64,000 bases of DNA from NCBI GenBank assembly GCA_963712485.1, contig CAVQID010000027.1, forward strand, positions 66,950 through 130,949, written 5' to 3'. This DNA comes from JALORV01 sp963712485. Lineage in GTDB: Bacteria > Pseudomonadota > Gammaproteobacteria > Burkholderiales > Burkholderiaceae_F. Shown here in pieces: positions 54,014 through 62,847 of the stretch (position 1 is the stretch's first letter; the number at the start of each line of letters is the position of its first letter). Both the position numbers and the translations under genes were made by a program. A model generated the notes under the pieces. That model saw nothing but the letters and a program-made list of their open reading frames with translations, was not told the origin of the DNA and did not search any database.

Positions 54014-56770
54014 TCAGGCGGCTGCAAGAGCGGCTGTCGCAGCCAGCGGCAGTGTGAAGGAAAAACACGCGCCGGCACCAGCTTCGCTTTCGACCCAGAT
54101 GCGACCGCCAAAATGCTCGATGATCTGGCGGCTTATATTCAGTCCCAGGCCCGTGCCCGGCGGCTTCGCAACAAGCGCGTCGCCGCCCTGCCAGAACTTG
54201 TCGAAGATGAGGGCCTGATCCTCGCGGCGCACCCCCGGCCCGTTGTCGCGTACGTCAATGCGCAACTCGCCGTCGAGCACACGCAGTGCCACGTCGACCC
54301 GGCCGTGGCCCTCGGGACTGAACTTCAATGCGTTGGACAGCAGGTTCATCAACACCTGGATCAGGCGGTCGACGTCGACTTCGACCGGCGGCGTGTGCTC
54401 CGGCAGGTGCGCCTCGAGCTGGACGCCTTTTTCCTTGAATACCTGGCTCATCCGGGACAGGCTGTCGGCGACGACCTCGCGCACGTCGACTCGGGTCATC
54501 TGCCAGTCAGCGCGGCCGGAGGCGATCTTCGCCAGGTCAAGCACCTGATTGATCAGCCGGGTCAGCCGCTCGGTCTCGCGGGTGATGATGCCGAGAAACT
54601 CCATGCGCTGGTCGACATCCACATTGGGATCGCCCAGCAGGATCTCGGAAAACGCGCGGATCGAGGTCAGCGGCGTGCGCAATTCGTGGGTTACCGTCGA
54701 GATGAAGTCGTCCTTCAGGCGGTCGAGTTCCTTCAGCCGCTCGTTGGCCGCCCGCAGCTCTGCGGTGGCCGCCTCCAGTTCGCTCGACTTCTGCTCCAGG
54801 CGATGGCTGTAGACAACCACCTGCGACGCTTCGTCGAGAATCGCGTTGACCTCTTCCAGCGTCAGCGCCTCTTCCTTGACCGCGGACGCGATCATGATGC
54901 GCGCGGAAGCCGAGCCGATTGCGCCGGCCAGCTGGGTTTCGATGTAATGAACGAACTCGGCGTCGGCCGTCATTTCGTCGTCGGGCCAGGTCAGGCCACG
55001 CGCGCGCGCGTAATCGGCAAACACGGTGTCAGCGGCGGTGCTGCCGACGAAGCGGGACAACACGGCATACAGTTCGCGTGCCGACGCCGTACCGCGCCAG
55101 AAGCGCGCGCCACCGGCTTCGTGCTTGAAGACATCGACGAAAACGCTCGCCTGCCGCTGCTCGGCCGCCGACTGCGTACCGGCCAGCGAAACGCCGACAT
55201 ACAGGCCGATGTTGGCGATCATGCTCCAGATCATCGCGTGCGTGATCTGGTCCAGACCCGTCAGTCCGAACAGTGCAAGCGGCCTGAGCAGTTCGATGCT
55301 GAACGGGCCGTCTTCGAGAAAAGAGATCGGCAGCCAGCCCGAGCGGGCCAGCGCGGGTAACAGCAGCGTATACAGCCACACGAGAAACCCGGACGCCAAT
55401 CCGGCAAGCGCTCCGCGCCGTGTGGCGCCTTTCCAGAATATCCCGCCGATCACAGCCGGTGCGAACTGAGCCACGGCCGCGAATGAAATCAGGCCGATCG
55501 ACACCAGTGCATAGGCCTCGCCGGCCAGGCGGAAGTACAGGTACCCGAGCAGCAACACCAGCACGATGACGCCGCGCCGGATTCCGAGAATCAGGCCGGT
55601 CAGGTCGGGCCTCGCAGCCAGACCGCAACCGCCGCAGGCGCAGCAAGATCGGCATCAGCAAGTCGTTGCAGACCATCGTCGACAAGGCGATGGTTTCGAC
55701 GATCACCATGCCGGTCGCCGCGGACAGTCCGCCGATGAACACCAGCAGCGCCAGAAGCTCCTGCTGCTCGACCATCGGCAACGTCAGCACGTAGGTGTCG
55801 GCATCGACGTTTCCGCCCGGAAAGTGCAGCCGGCCGCCAAACGCGATCGGCAGCACGAAAATGTTGATGGCCAGCATGTAGGCTGGGAAACACCCAGATT
55901 GCCTTCTTCAGGTGTCTTTCATCGACGTTCTCGATCACCGCGACCTGGAACTGGCGCGGCAGGAACATGATCGCCAGCATCGACAGGATGGTCAGCCATA
56001 CCCAGCTCGCATAGCCGCCCGCAACGCACTTCCAGCGGAGTGAGCAACTGTGCGATCTTCGGTACTGCAGCCGCACGATCGAACAAGTCGCCGAAGCCAT
56101 CGTAGATGCCCCACGTCACGAAGGCGCCAACCGCGAGGAACGCGAGCAGCTTGACCAGCGACTCGAACGCGATCGCGGTCACCATCCCCGGATGGTGTTC
56201 GGCGGCGTCGAGATGACGGGTGCCGAAGGCAATCGTGAACAGCGCCAGGATCAGTGCGACCCACAAGGCGGTGTCCTGCAGCAGCGGGACCGCGCCGAGC
56301 TTGTCCGGCATCACGATCTCGGGATACTGCACGAGGATCGTGAAGCTGTTGGAGATCGCCTTCAGTTGCAGCGAGATGTACGGCACGATGCCGACCACCG
56401 CGATGATCGTGACTACGCCCCCGAGCAGCGCGCTCTTGCCGTAACGCGAGGCGACGAAATCTGCCAGCGACGTGATGCGGTTTTGCTTGGAGATGCGCAG
56501 GATCTTGCGCAGCACCAGCCACCACAGGGCGATCATCAGAGTCGGCCCGATGTAGATCGGCAGAAACCCGACGCCATCGCTGGCAGCGCGTCCGACGCTG
56601 CCGTAAAACGTCCAGGCGGTCGCATAGACGGCGAGCGACAGACTGTAGACATAGGGACTGGCTATGACCGGCCGGCCGCTGTCGGCGCGCTTGTCGGCGT
56701 AATACGCAATGGCGAAAAGCAGCCCGAGGTAGGCGAACGAGGTGACGACAATGACGCTGCCCTGAAGCAT
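54014..56770 (-). CDS. Sodium:solute symporter-fused sensor histidine kinase (CbrA/CrbS-like), three frameshifts
   Basis: About 917 aa. The N-terminal half is a sodium:solute symporter with many membrane helices (VYSLSLAVYATAWTFYGSVG; ALWVALILALFTIAFGTRH; LYFRLAGEAYALVSIGLISF). A linker of about 100 residues resembling the STAC region and a coiled coil (ELEAATAELRAANERLKELD) lead to an intact kinase: H box FISTVTHELRTPLTSIRAFS, N box LIQVLMNLLSNALKFSPEG, G boxes VRDNGPGV and GTGLGLNISRQIIEHFGG. Surplus bases at 55622, 55884 and 56026 break the frame. No PAS or receiver domain is seen. Such kinases sense transported nutrients (CrbS acetate, CbrA histidine); the ligand is unknown. Confidence 0.85.
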
Positions 56771-56778
56771 GCTCGCGC

Positions 56779-56976
56779 CTAGTCGTCGCGTTCCACAGCG
56801 CGCGCCATCAGCACGATCAGCACTATCCAGGCGCCAAAGATCCAGGCGTACAGCGCCGGAATGCCGAAGAAGGTTGTCGGTCGGTTAAAAAGCGCCAGGA
56901 TCGGGTAGTTGAACAGCAGGCAGCCCAGCATGCACAGACCGACCAGGCGAGCGGTTCGACGTCCCGGCTTCAGCAT
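56779..56976 (-). CDS. Small two-helix membrane protein (DUF3311/DUF4212-like position)
   Basis: 65 aa with two membrane helices (LVGLCMLGCLLFNYPILALF; YAWIFGAWIVLIVLMARAV) and short charged ends. ATG 56976 is fixed by a near-perfect Shine-Dalgarno, AAGGAGG. It lies 8 bp before the symporter-kinase gene. Small proteins of this shape commonly precede sodium:solute symporters, so it is probably an accessory subunit of the transporter half; I cannot name the exact family. Confidence 0.75.
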   Translation of the reverse strand: MLKPGRRTARLVGLCMLGCLLFNYPILALFNRPTTFFGIPALYAWIFGAWIVLIVLMARAVERDD

Positions 56977-57091
56977 GATGCCTCCTTGGCGGGCAACCGG
57001 CACGCCGTATAAGTACGGTAAGTGGTGCTGCGCGGCGCTGTCAAACCTTGACCAACCGCGACGACCATCGATGCGTGGACCGCAGGTGCCG

Positions 57092-57340
57092 CGGCCCGCT
57101 TCACTTCGGCTGCGCCGACGCCTAGCGGTTGCGGTGCCTGTGCAGCCGTTGCTGCTCTCGTTTCCAATCCTTCGCCTGCTCGGGAACGCGCTTTTGGCTC
57201 CGGCGCGCGGCCGTGGGCCGCTTCACGTCGGCTGCGCCGACATGAGCCTGTGCCGAAAACGGGCCGCTATCGACTTCGCTTCTTGAGGAGTCTGCCCTGT
57301 TCGCGCTTCCATTCCTTGTCCTGCTGGTCGGCCCGCTTTT
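57092..57340. repeat. Diverged tandem duplication of the smpB 3' end
   Basis: Two copies about 125 bp apart. On the minus strand the smpB tail ends QDKEWKREQGRLLKKRSR-stop (stop 57267), and a second stretch ends EQAKDWKREQQRLHRHRNR-stop (stop 57122-57124). Each copy is followed by nearly the same ~30-nt block, seen on the plus strand as CTTCAC(g/t)TCGGCTGCGCCGA (57220-57240 and 57099-57119). The downstream copy has no start or body of its own. Confidence 0.6.
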
Positions 57341-57716
57341 CAAACTGACGCTTGCCCTTCGCCAGGCCCACCTCGAGCTTGATCCGGCCCTTGCTGTAGT
57401 GCAGGTCGAGTGGCACGAGGGCGTAGCCGGCGCGCTCGACCTTGCCGATCAGCTTGCGGATCTCGTCCGCGTTGAGCAGCAGCTTGCGGGTGCGCGTCGG
57501 ATCGGGATTGATGTGCGTTGACGCTGTCGGCAGCGGGCTGATGTGCCCGTTCAGCAGGAACAGTTCGCCGCGGCGGATGACGACATAGGCTTCGTTGAGT
57601 TGCGCACGTCCGGCGCGGATCGCCTTGACCTCCCAGCCTTCAAGGACGAGACCGGCCTCGTACCGATCCTCGATGAAGTAATCATGCTGGGCCTTCTTGT
57701 TCTGGACGATGGCCAC
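57267..57716 (-). CDS. smpB: SsrA-binding protein SmpB
   Basis: Binds tmRNA and delivers it to stalled ribosomes in trans-translation. 149 aa with the OB-fold core (NKKAQHDYFIEDRYEAGLVL, EGWEVKAIRAGRAQLNEAYV, LFLLNGHISPL), YALVPLDLHYSKGRIKLEVG and the basic tail GKRQFEKR...KEWKREQGRLLKKR that enters the decoding centre. Divergent from ratA across a structured repeat. No ssrA gene is seen in the window. Confidence 0.96.
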   Translation of the reverse strand: MAIVQNKKAQHDYFIEDRYEAGLVLEGWEVKAIRAGRAQLNEAYVVIRRGELFLLNGHISPLPTASTHINPDPTRTRKLLLNADEIRKLIGKVERAGYALVPLDLHYSKGRIKLEVGLAKGKRQFEKRADQQDKEWKREQGRLLKKRSR

Positions 57717-57768
57717 TGCGGGCTGCCTGTGCGACGTGAATACAATCCGCGTTTATATCTCACAAGGG

Positions 57769-58032
57769 CCTGCTCACACCAAATGCGGGTGTGCGAACGC
57801 GAATGGCGGGATGCAGAGCGAGGCGCTGCGAGCGCCCTTGGCGTGCAGCCAACAAGCGAAGCAGCAACGACGCACTGCGCCCGCCCTTCGCGTTCCCGAA
57901 GGTTGGGCCGAAATGCGGCGGCTGCTTTGTCGGGTGGCTTGCGAAGGGGCACCACCCTTCGCAGCGCCGCCCTTCGCGCATCCATCCGCAATGCGGGCCA
58001 GCGCATCACCCGCATTGGGTGTGAGTAGGCCT
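57769..58032. repeat. Palindromic element in the smpB/ratA divergent gap
   Basis: The 320-bp gap has no supported gene. Its ends are inverted copies: GGCCTGCTCACACCAAATGC (from 57768) matches the reverse complement of the segment ending at 58032, and similarity extends, with gaps, to a GGCGCTGC on both sides. Inside, GCGAAGGG/CCCTTCGC forms a hairpin around 57938-57959, and GCAGCCAACAAGC pairs approximately with a segment near 57925. On the minus strand a TATAAA at 57757-57752 may be the smpB -10. Confidence 0.65.
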
Positions 58033-58036
58033 GGCC

Positions 58037-58477
58037 ATGCCGCGCGTCGAACGGTCCGTCCTCGTCCATTACGGCGCCGAGCAGATGTTCGATCTGGTGG
58101 CCGATGTCGAGGGCTATCCCGAGTTCCTGCCGTGGTGCAGCGGTGCACAGGTAACACCGGATCGCGGTGGCGGCCTGGACGCGAGCGTCGACATCGATTA
58201 CCGCGGCATCCGCTCGCGCTTCACGACGCGCAACCAGATGCGCTATCCGGAGCAGATCCGCATGGCGCTGGTGGACGGGCCGTTTCGGTCGCTCGAGGGC
58301 ACCTGGCACTTCCACGCGCTGCGTCCGGGCGCCTGCAAGGTGCAACTGAGCCTGCATTACCAGTTCGCAAGCGGGCTGCTGAGCCGCGCGGTTGCGCCCG
58401 TGTTCGACTTCATCGCCAATTCGATGATTGATTCCTTCGCCGAGCGCGCCGAGTCGATCTATGGACCAAGCGAGTGA
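58037..58477 (+). CDS. ratA: RatA-like START/polyketide-cyclase domain protein
   Basis: 146-aa single-domain protein of the COQ10/RatA family. The N-terminal RSVLVHYGAEQMFDLVADVE and GYPEFLPWCSGAQV and C-terminal PVFDFIANSMIDSFAERAES are characteristic. In E. coli RatA was reported to hinder 70S ribosome association; the COQ10 relatives bind ubiquinone, so the true role here is open. It overlaps rnfH by 4 bp, the common ratA-rnfH pair beside smpB. Confidence 0.9.
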   Translation: MPRVERSVLVHYGAEQMFDLVADVEGYPEFLPWCSGAQVTPDRGGGLDASVDIDYRGIRSRFTTRNQMRYPEQIRMALVDGPFRSLEGTWHFHALRPGACKVQLSLHYQFASGLLSRAVAPVFDFIANSMIDSFAERAESIYGPSE

Positions 58478-58770
58478 TCGTCACCGTCGTCTACGCGGGC
58501 GCTCGTGACCGTCATGTACTGACGGTCGATGTCGAACCCGACTCGACCGTCGAACAGGCGATTATTGCCTCCGGCCTGCTGGCACTCGAGCCGCAACTCG
58601 ATCCTGGCTGTCTGAAGGTCGGTATCTGGAATCGTGCCACGAGCCTCGATGTCGTGGCACGCGCCGGCGACCGTATCGAGGTCTACAGGCCCTTGCAGCT
58701 TGATCCGAAAGAGGCGCGCCGCATCCGCGCCGAGGTCCGGAGGCGGCGTCGGCCGGCGACCGCCGGCTAG
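58474..58770 (+). CDS. rnfH: RnfH/RatB family ubiquitin-like protein
   Basis: 98-aa beta-grasp protein: VTVVYAGARDRHVLTVDVEP, GCLKVGIWNRATSLD and GDRIEVYRPLQLDPKEARRI match the RnfH family. Function is not settled; the gene is nearly always paired with ratA. GTG 58474 overlaps the ratA stop as GTGA. Its TAG stop is shared with the convergent DUF4124 gene through the palindrome CTAG. Confidence 0.9.
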   Translation: MIVTVVYAGARDRHVLTVDVEPDSTVEQAIIASGLLALEPQLDPGCLKVGIWNRATSLDVVARAGDRIEVYRPLQLDPKEARRIRAEVRRRRRPATAG

Positions 58771-59319
58771 CCGCAGGTCGACTGGACGATCTTCCGCGCG
58801 CGTTCGGCTTCCGCGGCGCGCTGGGAATCGTCGAGGAACTCGCGGTTGCCCGAAGCGTCGGTGCGGGCGATACGCTGGCCTTCCTCGACTGCTTTCAGGT
58901 ACCCCTTCGCACGTTCGCACTCCGTCGCCTTGGCTGCAGCCTTGGCCTGTTCCTCGTTGGCTTTTTTCTCGGCGTCCGCGCGCTCCTGCTGCCGTTTGCG
59001 GAACTCCATTTCCTGCTCCGCCATCGTTTTCGGAGCATTCGAGGCGGCCGCCTTGCTGTCGGCCGGCGGCTTCGTCCCCGTATCTGCACCCGTTCCCGCA
59101 CCGGTCTGCCCAGGCGGCAGTACCGTCTGTGCGTTACTCGGCTGGCGCACGATGCGGTCCGACTTCACACCGGACGGCGGCGGACGGTCGGAATAGACGA
59201 CCCGGCCGTTGTCGTCCTTCCAGGCCCATTGGGCCGCGGCCGGGCCGGCAACAGGCCGCTGCGGCCAGCGCCAGCGCCGCCAAAAGCATCAGGCGCCGCA
59301 AGAGTTTCGATTCGGACAT
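58767..59319 (-). CDS. DUF4124 domain-containing exported protein, one frameshift
   Basis: About 183 aa. Signal peptide (LLRRLMLLAALALAAAA) is followed by the DUF4124 motif QWAWKDDNGRVVYSDRPPPS, a Pro/Gly/Thr-rich linker and a charged helical region (ERADAEKKANEEQAKAAAKA) ending with a conserved C-terminal Cys pair context (CERAKGYLKAVEEGQRI and IVQSTCG). A surplus a at 59253 breaks the frame within the signal peptide. It is common beside guaB in Betaproteobacteria; molecular role unknown. Confidence 0.82.
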
Positions 59320-59447
59320 AGGTTCTCCTCTGGCGGGAATTGTCCAACGCTTGAATAGCTCGGAGCAAGTCGAATGGCGGGTGAACTCGCCCCCAGTTCC
59401 GCGCTAAGCCTGCTTACCCGGAGAAATCGGCCAAAAACCGGGCCCGG

Positions 59448-59453
59448 TATACT
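59448..59453 (+). promoter_or_regulatory. Candidate -10 element for guaB
   Basis: TATACT lies 26 bp before the chosen ATG of guaB in the DUF4124/guaB divergent gap. A consensus -35 is not evident at 16-18 bp. Confidence 0.4.
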
Positions 59454-59478
59454 CCGCTTTTGCGTCATGAGGACAACA

Positions 59479-60942
59479 ATGCGGTTGGTTCAGAAGGCGC
59501 TCACCTTCGATGACGTGCTGCTCGTCCCCGCCTACTCGGCGGTCCTCCCCCGCGACGTCCAGCTCACTACCCAGCTCTCCCGCAACATTCCCCTGAACAT
59601 TCCGCTGGTCGCGGCCGCCATGGATACGGTGACCGAGGCGCGTCTCGCGATCGCGCTGGCGCAGGAAGGCGGTATCGGCATCGTCCACAAGAACATGCCG
59701 CCGGCGAAGCAGGCCGCCGAGGTGCTGAAGGTCAAGCGCCACGAGGCCGGCGTGCTGCGCGACCCGATCACGCTGACGCAGAACATGACGGTGCGCGATG
59801 CGATCGAGTTGCAGCGCGCCCACAAGATCTCGGGCCTGCCGGTGGTCGACGGCAAGAAGATCGTCGGCATCGTGACCAACCGCGACCTGCGCTTCGAGAC
59901 CCGGCTCGACGCTCCGATCCGCGAGATCATGACGCCGCGCTCGCGCCTGGTGACCGTGCGCGAAGGCGCGAGCCTGGAAGAAGCCAAGGCACTGATGCAC
60001 AAGCACCGGCTTGAGCGCGTGCTCGTGATCAACGGCGAGGATGAGCTGCGCGGGCTGGTTACGGTCAAGGACATCACGAAGGCGACCGAGCATCCCAATG
60101 CCGCCAAGGACCACCTTGGCAAGTTGCGCGTCGGCGGTGCCATCAGCACCGGCGACGACTCGGAAGAGCGCGCGGAGTTGATGGTCAAGGCCGGCATCGA
60201 CGTGCTCATCGTCGATACGGCGCACGGGCACCACCAGGGCGTGCTGGACCGCGTGCGCTGGGTGAAGAAGAACTTTCCCGATGTCGATGTGGTCGGCGGC
60301 AACGTCGCTACCGCCGCGGCGGCGCGTGCGCTGGTCGACGCCGGCGCCGATGCGGTGAAGGTCGGTATCGGTCCCGGTTCCATCTGCACGACGCGGATCG
60401 TTGCGGGTGTCGGTGTGCCGCAGATCACTGCGGTGTCCGATGTCGCGGCGGCGCTGGCCGGTTCCGGCGTGCCACTGATCGCCGACGGGGGAATCCGCTA
60501 CTCGGGCGACGTCTCCAAGGCACTGGCCGCAGGTGCGTACACCGTGATGATGGGCGGAATGTTCGCGGGTACCGAAGAAGCCCCCGGCGAAGTGATCCTC
60601 TACCAGGGACGCTCGTACAAGAGTTACCGGGGCATGGGCAGCCTCGGCGCGATGACGGAAGGATCGGCCGAGCGCTATTTCCAGGACAACGACGCCAACG
60701 TCGACAAGTTCGTGCCGGAAGGAATCGAGGGCATGGTTCCGTACAAGGGCAGCGTGCTCGCGATCATCTTCCAGATGACGGGCGGTCTGCGCTCCAGCAT
60801 GGGCTACTGCGGATGCAACTCGATCGAGCAGATGCGCACCCGCGCCGAGTTTGTCGAGATCACGTCGGCCGGCATGCGCGAGTCGCATGTGCACGACGTT
60901 CGCATCACCAAAGAAGCGCCCAACTACCGCCTCGAGACCTGA
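59479..60942 (+). CDS. guaB: Inosine-5'-monophosphate dehydrogenase
   Basis: Oxidises IMP to XMP, the committed step of GMP synthesis. 487 aa: barrel start ALTFDDVLLVPAYSAVLPRD, a CBS pair inserted at about residues 95-205 (ELQRAHKISGLPVVDGKKIV), catalytic loop VGIGPGSICTTR with the active Cys near 305, and the flap PEGIEGMVPYKGS. ATG 59479 is preceded by AGGA at 59470-59473; an in-frame ATG at 59467 overlaps that site. Co-directional with guaA. Confidence 0.96.
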   Translation: MRLVQKALTFDDVLLVPAYSAVLPRDVQLTTQLSRNIPLNIPLVAAAMDTVTEARLAIALAQEGGIGIVHKNMPPAKQAAEVLKVKRHEAGVLRDPITLTQNMTVRDAIELQRAHKISGLPVVDGKKIVGIVTNRDLRFETRLDAPIREIMTPRSRLVTVREGASLEEAKALMHKHRLERVLVINGEDELRGLVTVKDITKATEHPNAAKDHLGKLRVGGAISTGDDSEERAELMVKAGIDVLIVDTAHGHHQGVLDRVRWVKKNFPDVDVVGGNVATAAAARALVDAGADAVKVGIGPGSICTTRIVAGVGVPQITAVSDVAAALAGSGVPLIADGGIRYSGDVSKALAAGAYTVMMGGMFAGTEEAPGEVILYQGRSYKSYRGMGSLGAMTEGSAERYFQDNDANVDKFVPEGIEGMVPYKGSVLAIIFQMTGGLRSSMGYCGCNSIEQMRTRAEFVEITSAGMRESHVHDVRITKEAPNYRLET

Positions 60943-61045
60943 GGGTCCGTTTCGTGACGATTGTCCAGTCGCCCGCCAGGTTCCGCCCGGCGGGTCCTCG
61001 CCGCATCTCCATCTCACCGGATCGGCCGTATCGCGGTCGCGCCCC

Positions 61046-62611
61046 ATGAACCACGACAAGATCCTCATCCTCGACTTCGGATCGCAGGTCACGCAGCTGA
61101 TTGCGCGCCGCATCCGCGAAGCCAGCGTCTATTGCGAAATTCATCCGGCCGACGTCGACGACGCCTTTGTGCGCGCGTTCAATCCTAAGGGTGTCGTGCT
61201 GTCCGGCAGCCACATGTCGGCGTACGAGGAGTCAACGGATCAGGCACCCGCGGCGGTCTATGCGCTGGGAGTTCCGGTGCTGGGCATCTGCTACGGCATG
61301 CAGACGATGGCCCATCAGCTGGGCGGAAAGGTCGAAGGCGGCCATGCGCGCGAGTTCGGTCATGCCGAAGTTCGCGCGCGCGGTCATACGCGGCTGCTCG
61401 AGGGGATCGAGGATCACCGCAGCCCGGAAGGCCACGGACTGCTGAACGTCTGGATGAGTCACGGCGACAAAGTGGTCGAAATGCCTCCCGGTTTTAAGCT
61501 GATGGCCTCGACCGAGGCCTGCCCGATCGCCGGCATGGCCGACGAGACGCGCCGGCTTTACGGCGTGCAGTTCCATCTGGAAGTCACGCACACGCTGCAG
61601 GGCGAAGCAATCCTGCGCCGGTTCGTGCTCGACATCTGCGGCTGCCGGGCCGACTGGGTCATGGGCGACCATGTCGGCGAGGCGGTCGAGAAGATCCGCG
61701 CCGCGGTCGGCACGGACGAGGTCATCCTCGGACTGTCGGGCGGAGTCGATTCCTCGGTTGCCGCTGCGCTGATTCACCGCGCGATCGGCAACCAGCTGAC
61801 CTGCGTCTTTGTGGACACCGGGCTGTTGCGGCTGGGCGAGGGCAGGCAGGTGGTCGAGACGTTCCAGCAGCACATGGGAATGAAGTTGATCCATATCGAC
61901 GCGACGGCGCGCTTCATGGGGGCGCTTACCGGCGTCGCGGACCCGGAGGCGAAGCGCAAGATCATCGGCCGCGAGTTCGTCCACGTTTTCCAGGAAGAGG
62001 CCGCAAAGCTGCCGAACGCGAAGTGGCTGGCGCAGGGCACGATCTACCCGGACGTCATCGAGTCGGCGGGTGCGAAGACGAAGAAGGCGATGACGATAAA
62101 GAGTCATCACAATGTTGGCGGCCTGCCCGAGACCTTGCACCTGAAGCTGCTCGAACCTTTGCGCGATCTTTTCAAGGACGAGGTTCGCAACCTAGGGCTG
62201 GCACTCGGACTGCCGCGCGACATGATCTTCAGGCACCCGTTCCCCGGGCCCGGTCTCGGTGTACGCATCCTCGGGGAGGTCAAGCAGGACTACGCCGACC
62301 TGCTGCGCCGCGCCGATGCGATCTTCATCGAGGAACTGCGCTCTTCAGGGTGGTACGACCGTACCAGCCAGGCTTTCGCAGTCTTCCTACCGGTGAAAAG
62401 TGTCGGCGTCATGGGTGACGGGCGAACCTACGAATGGGTCGTATCGCTGCGCGCGGTCCAGACGACGGACTTCATGACGGCGCACTGGGCGCATCTGCCG
62501 CACGAGTTGCTTGGCCGCGTGTCCAATCGCATCATCAACGAAGTGCGTGGCATCAATCGCGTCGTCTACGACATCAGCGGCAAGCCTCCCGCAACGATAG
62601 AGTGGGAGTAG
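61046..62611 (+). CDS. guaA: GMP synthase (glutamine-hydrolysing)
   Basis: Aminates XMP to GMP. 521 aa: class I glutaminase with nucleophile in VLGICYGMQTMAHQLGG and His-Glu in VQFHLEVTHT, the ATP pyrophosphatase P-loop VILGLSGGVDSSVAAALIHR, and the dimerisation domain with HHNVGGLPETLHLKLLEPLR and the C-terminal RVVYDISGKPPATIEWE. The 103-bp gap after guaB has no clear promoter, and the ATG lacks an obvious Shine-Dalgarno. Confidence 0.97.
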   Translation: MNHDKILILDFGSQVTQLIARRIREASVYCEIHPADVDDAFVRAFNPKGVVLSGSHMSAYEESTDQAPAAVYALGVPVLGICYGMQTMAHQLGGKVEGGHAREFGHAEVRARGHTRLLEGIEDHRSPEGHGLLNVWMSHGDKVVEMPPGFKLMASTEACPIAGMADETRRLYGVQFHLEVTHTLQGEAILRRFVLDICGCRADWVMGDHVGEAVEKIRAAVGTDEVILGLSGGVDSSVAAALIHRAIGNQLTCVFVDTGLLRLGEGRQVVETFQQHMGMKLIHIDATARFMGALTGVADPEAKRKIIGREFVHVFQEEAAKLPNAKWLAQGTIYPDVIESAGAKTKKAMTIKSHHNVGGLPETLHLKLLEPLRDLFKDEVRNLGLALGLPRDMIFRHPFPGPGLGVRILGEVKQDYADLLRRADAIFIEELRSSGWYDRTSQAFAVFLPVKSVGVMGDGRTYEWVVSLRAVQTTDFMTAHWAHLPHELLGRVSNRIINEVRGINRVVYDISGKPPATIEWE

Positions 62612-62847
62612 GGCGCTCGCGCTTGCGTTGGACTAGCGACACGCGGTTGGCTGGTGATTGCCCGCTGGCACCGCCACACACATTCAGGGTCCGAAGTGCG
62701 CGGAATCTCAACCTGCATCACAATACAAGCCGTTTCCGGGACGGCGGGTCGTCGGCCGGCAGTAGCAACGTCAAGACCTTGCTGAGCACCAGGGACGAGC
62801 AAACGACCCTTCGCACAATAATTCGAACACTTCGCAGGCAGGTTCAC

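Noticed and set aside
57122..57343. 73-codon minus-strand open frame overlapping the smpB end
   Set aside because: Only its last ~23 codons have meaningful similarity, to the smpB tail; better described as a duplicated fragment than as a gene.
59404..61113. 569-codon minus-strand open frame opposite guaB
   Set aside because: Antisense shadow of a textbook guaB; His/Asp/Arg-rich composition is typical of reversed high-GC coding DNA.
62612..62847. tRNA or small RNA before the AI-2E transporter
   Set aside because: No T-loop GGTTCGA-type sequence, acceptor stem or CCA pattern could be found.
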